Position numbers and translations under genes: made by a program | Notes under the pieces: model-generated | The model's input: only the letters and a program-made list of their open reading frames with translations | The model's database searches: none | What the model was told of the DNA's origin: nothing | Shown here: piece after piece, positions 28,885-32,046 of the stretch | How the letters are laid out: every line of letters begins with the position of its first letter | Position numbering within the stretch: position 1 is the stretch's first letter | DNA from: SBBV01 sp036555425 | GTDB taxonomy: Bacteria > Pseudomonadota > Alphaproteobacteria > Bin65 | Direction of reading: 5' to 3' | NCBI GenBank assembly: GCA_036555425.1 | Contig: DATBLL010000189.1 | Coordinates: 1 to 32,046 of the forward strand | DNA: 32,046 bases

Positions 28885-29486
28885 TGCCGCGCGCGCTGGT
28901 CCTGCGCCTCGCGCTGATCGCGCTCGTGGCCTTCGCCGCCGCCGTGGCCGCGGTGGCGCTGTGGTTCACGCCCGACCCCAAGACCAAGCTCGAGACCACC
29001 GCCGAGACCCTGCTGGGCGGGCCCTTCGCGCTCACCGATGCCGAGGGCAAGCGCCGCACCGACGCCGAATTCCGCGGCAAGCACATGCTGGTCTTCTTCG
29101 GCTTCACCAATTGCCCGGATTTCTGCCCGACCGCGCTCTCGACGATGAGCCAGGCGCTGGAGAAGCTCGGCCCCAAGGCCGCGAATCTCGCGCCGATCTT
29201 CATCTCCGTCGATCCCGAGCGCGACACGCCCGAGCAGCTCAAGAACTACGCCCAGAATTTCGACAAGCGCATCGTGATGCTGACCGGCACGCCGGCCGAG
29301 ATCGCGGCGGTGGCGCGCGCCTACCGCGTCTACTACGCCAAGCGGCCGCTCGAGAAGCCGGGCGAATACACGGTGGACCACTCGGCCTACATCTATCTCA
29401 TGGGCCCCGGCGGCAAATACCTCACCCATTTCCGCACCGCCGTCTCGCCCGACGACCTGGCCGACGCCCTCGGGAAGCGGCTCTAG
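28884..29486 (+). CDS. SCO1/SenC family copper chaperone
   Basis: This 200-residue protein is anchored by one N-terminal helix (about residues 8-27) with a thioredoxin-fold domain in the periplasm. The Cu-binding CPDFC (Cys77 and Cys81 in FGFTNCPDFCPT) and His166 (YTVDHSAYIYL) are all present, as is FISVDPERDTPEQL. SCO proteins deliver copper to, or reduce, the CuA site of cytochrome oxidases. The ATG overlaps the stop of the phosphatase gene. No oxidase gene is adjacent; the only CuA protein in the window is the subunit II encoded at 11.4-12.05 kb, so a link between them is possible but not shown. Confidence 0.93.
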   Translation: MPRALVLRLALIALVAFAAAVAAVALWFTPDPKTKLETTAETLLGGPFALTDAEGKRRTDAEFRGKHMLVFFGFTNCPDFCPTALSTMSQALEKLGPKAANLAPIFISVDPERDTPEQLKNYAQNFDKRIVMLTGTPAEIAAVARAYRVYYAKRPLEKPGEYTVDHSAYIYLMGPGGKYLTHFRTAVSPDDLADALGKRL

Positions 29487-29572
29487 CGGCGTCCGCCGTC
29501 GCGCGCATTAAGCCTCTGTCAAGCGGCCTGGGCCTCAAATAGGGCTGGACGCCGCGATTCGCCGATCGTTAT

Positions 29573-29586
29573 GTTTGCATACAAAC
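29573..29586. promoter_or_regulatory. Palindromic operator-like site upstream of phaZ
   Basis: GTTTGCATACAAAC is an inverted repeat (GTTTG-N4-CAAAC) in a short AT-rich patch 58 bases before the phaZ start. The half-sites and position suit a repressor such as a TetR- or LacI-type protein. No regulator gene is adjacent. This is a structural observation only. Confidence 0.4.
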
Positions 29587-29644
29587 GAAAAGAAACGCCG
29601 GGCCGGGCAACGCCGGAGACAGAGGACGGGGGTTAGCGACGGAC

Positions 29645-30862
29645 ATGCTCTACACGCTCTATGCGTGGCAGCAGACGGCCTTGGCGCCGCTCAGGCTTGC
29701 CGCCGTCACGGGCCAGCACTTCTTCAGCGCTTCGACGTTCCTCTTCGCCGAGACGCGCACCGCGCGCACCATCGCCGCCGCCTGCGAGATGGTCGAGCGC
29801 TCGACGCGGTCCTACGGCAAGCCGCCCTTCGGCATCGACACGGTCACGATCAAGGGCGAGTTCATTCCGGTCACCGAGGAGATCGTCGCCGGCAACACCT
29901 TCGGCTCGCTCGTCCGCTTCAAGCGCGCCGGCGCCGAGCGCCACCCGCGCGTGATGCTGGTGGCGCCGCTCTCGGGCCATCACTCGACCTTGCTGCGCGG
30001 CACGGTCGCGGCGCTGCTGCCGGGCCACGACGTCTACATCACCGATTGGCACGACGCGAAAGCGATCCCGGTCGCCGAGGGGAAATTCGACCTCGACGAC
30101 TACATCGACCAGCTCATTTCGTATTTGAAGGCGCTCGGGCCCGGCACGCATGTGATCGCCGTCTGCCAGCCCTCGGTGCCGGTCTTGGCGGCGACGGCGC
30201 TCATGGCGGCAGCGAAAGACCGCTGCCGCCCGCGCTCGCTCACGCTGATGGGCGGCCCCATCGACACGCGCATCAACCCGACCAAGGTCAACGCCTTCGC
30301 GATGCGCCACCCGCTCTCCTGGTTCAAGAACACGGTGGTGAGCCGCGTGCCCTACGGCTTTCCCGGCTACGGGCGCGACGTCTATCCCGGCTTCCTGCAG
30401 CTCTCGGGCTTCATGTCGATGAACATCGACCGGCACCTGGGCGCGCATCTCCGCATGTTCCAGCATCTCGTCCGCGGCGACGGCGACAGCGCCGAGCAGC
30501 ACCGGCGATTCTACGACGAATACATGTCGGTCATGGACCTGACCGCCGAGTTCTATCTGCAGACGGTCGAGCTCGTGTTCCAGAAGCACGTCCTGCCCAG
30601 GGGCCAATGGGTCTCGCGCGGCGCCCGCATCGAGCCCGCCGCCATCCGCGACACCGCCCTCATGACCGTCGAGGGCGAACTCGACGACATCTCGGCGCCC
30701 GGCCAGACGCTGGCGGCGCAAGACCTCTGCCGCAGCATCCCGCCGCGCAAGCGCGAGCACGTGCTGGCGCAGGGGGTCGGCCACTACGGCATCTTCAACG
30801 GCCGCCGCTGGCGCGAAGCGATCGCGCCGCGGGTGGCGGCGTTCATCGCCAGGCACGATTAG
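29645..30862 (+). CDS. phaZ: Intracellular poly(3-hydroxybutyrate) depolymerase
   Basis: This 405-residue enzyme hydrolyses stored PHB granules in the cytoplasm. It has an alpha/beta-hydrolase layout with the thiol nucleophile Cys174 in VIAVCQPSVP, as in the Ralstonia PhaZ family. The acid is Asp347 or Asp348 (TVEGELDDISAP) and the base is His380 (GVGHYGIFNG). The N-terminal MLYTLYAWQQTALAPLRLAA, the central GGPIDTRINPTKVN and the APLSGHHSTLLRGTV region are family landmarks. There is no signal peptide, as expected for the intracellular enzyme. The ATG at 29645 is the family start; a weak GGGGG lies about 12 bases upstream. Products feed 3-hydroxybutyrate metabolism, consistent with hbd in the window. 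Confidence 0.95.
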   Translation: MLYTLYAWQQTALAPLRLAAVTGQHFFSASTFLFAETRTARTIAAACEMVERSTRSYGKPPFGIDTVTIKGEFIPVTEEIVAGNTFGSLVRFKRAGAERHPRVMLVAPLSGHHSTLLRGTVAALLPGHDVYITDWHDAKAIPVAEGKFDLDDYIDQLISYLKALGPGTHVIAVCQPSVPVLAATALMAAAKDRCRPRSLTLMGGPIDTRINPTKVNAFAMRHPLSWFKNTVVSRVPYGFPGYGRDVYPGFLQLSGFMSMNIDRHLGAHLRMFQHLVRGDGDSAEQHRRFYDEYMSVMDLTAEFYLQTVELVFQKHVLPRGQWVSRGARIEPAAIRDTALMTVEGELDDISAPGQTLAAQDLCRSIPPRKREHVLAQGVGHYGIFNGRRWREAIAPRVAAFIARHD

Positions 30863-30875
30863 CTCAGGCCTCAAC

Positions 30876-30902
30876 CACGTAGGGGCGCGCTGCGCCCCCG
30901 TG
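30876..30902. terminator. Shared hairpin between convergent phaZ and argG
   Basis: A 7-bp GC stem (30882-30888 with 30892-30898, loop GCT) is extended by an outer CACG/CGTG pair across a small bulge. It fills most of the 43-base gap between the two convergent genes. It begins with GTAGGGGC like the palindrome at 5641. Confidence 0.6.
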
Positions 30903-30905
30903 CAC

Positions 30906-32046
<1,141 letters not shown>

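Overview
The window is 32 kb of GC-rich DNA, densely coded on both strands, with the look of an alphaproteobacterial chromosome. The evidence for that is a RegB/RegA (ActSR/PrrBA) redox two-component pair, tandem bacterial transglutaminase-like cysteine proteinases (BTLCP), FNR/FixK-type anaeroboxes, an intracellular PHB depolymerase and high G+C. I cannot place the order; a Rhodospirillales-like or Hyphomicrobiales-like genome would fit. I see no phage, insertion sequence, CRISPR, tRNA or rRNA.

Layout. 0-0.8 kb: a HIG1-like membrane protein and a PduO-type cobalamin adenosyltransferase. 1.0-5.6 kb (+): a TRAP transporter (dctP, dctQ, dctM) ending in an amidase-signature hydrolase, a likely uptake-and-hydrolysis operon for an organic acid or amide. 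5.7-5.9 kb (-): a small membrane protein. 6.2-8.9 kb (+): etfB, etfA and 3-hydroxybutyryl-CoA dehydrogenase (fatty acyl-CoA/butanoate oxidation).

8.9-18.4 kb (-) is the most interesting part: thirteen tightly packed genes read in one direction. In transcription order they are: a small His-rich secreted protein, a DUF5676-like membrane protein, a CopA-type Cu+ ATPase with two N-terminal YHS domains, a class I methyltransferase, a small membrane protein, an unknown periplasmic protein, a DUF2933-like protein, an ICMT-type membrane methyltransferase, a Met-rich Spy/CpxP-like protein, a CuA subunit II, a B-family (ba3-like) heme-copper oxidase subunit I, a small membrane protein and a CBS-pair protein. 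Subunit I has Tyr where the high-spin heme axial His and one CuB His should be. It may therefore be a new functional class of the superfamily. Two perfect TTGAT-N4-ATCAA anaeroboxes, each followed after exactly 22 nt by a -10-like hexamer, sit before the first gene and before the last gene. They suggest FNR/FixK-class activation at low oxygen.

18.6-24.2 kb: a secreted protein of unknown function, a 112-bp composite palindrome, a small hypothetical gene, the wreck of a COG3910-type AAA/ABC ATPase, a PPP-family metallophosphatase, two tandem BTLCP proteases and a six-cysteine secreted protein. 24.4-26.2 kb (-): regB-regA, which overlap. 26.3-28.2 kb (+): an ABC-2 exporter (ATPase and permease) with a 152-bp inverted-repeat element between its two genes. 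28.2-29.5 kb (+): a histidine phosphatase overlapping a SCO copper chaperone. 29.6-30.9 kb (+): intracellular PHB depolymerase. 30.9 kb to the end (-): argG, cut by the window edge.

Functionally, redox and copper handling recur (RegBA, SCO, Cu ATPase, CuA/heme-copper proteins, anaeroboxes), together with storage-polymer and acyl-CoA catabolism (PhaZ, Hbd, EtfAB). All assignments come from reading motifs and translations. No database search was run.
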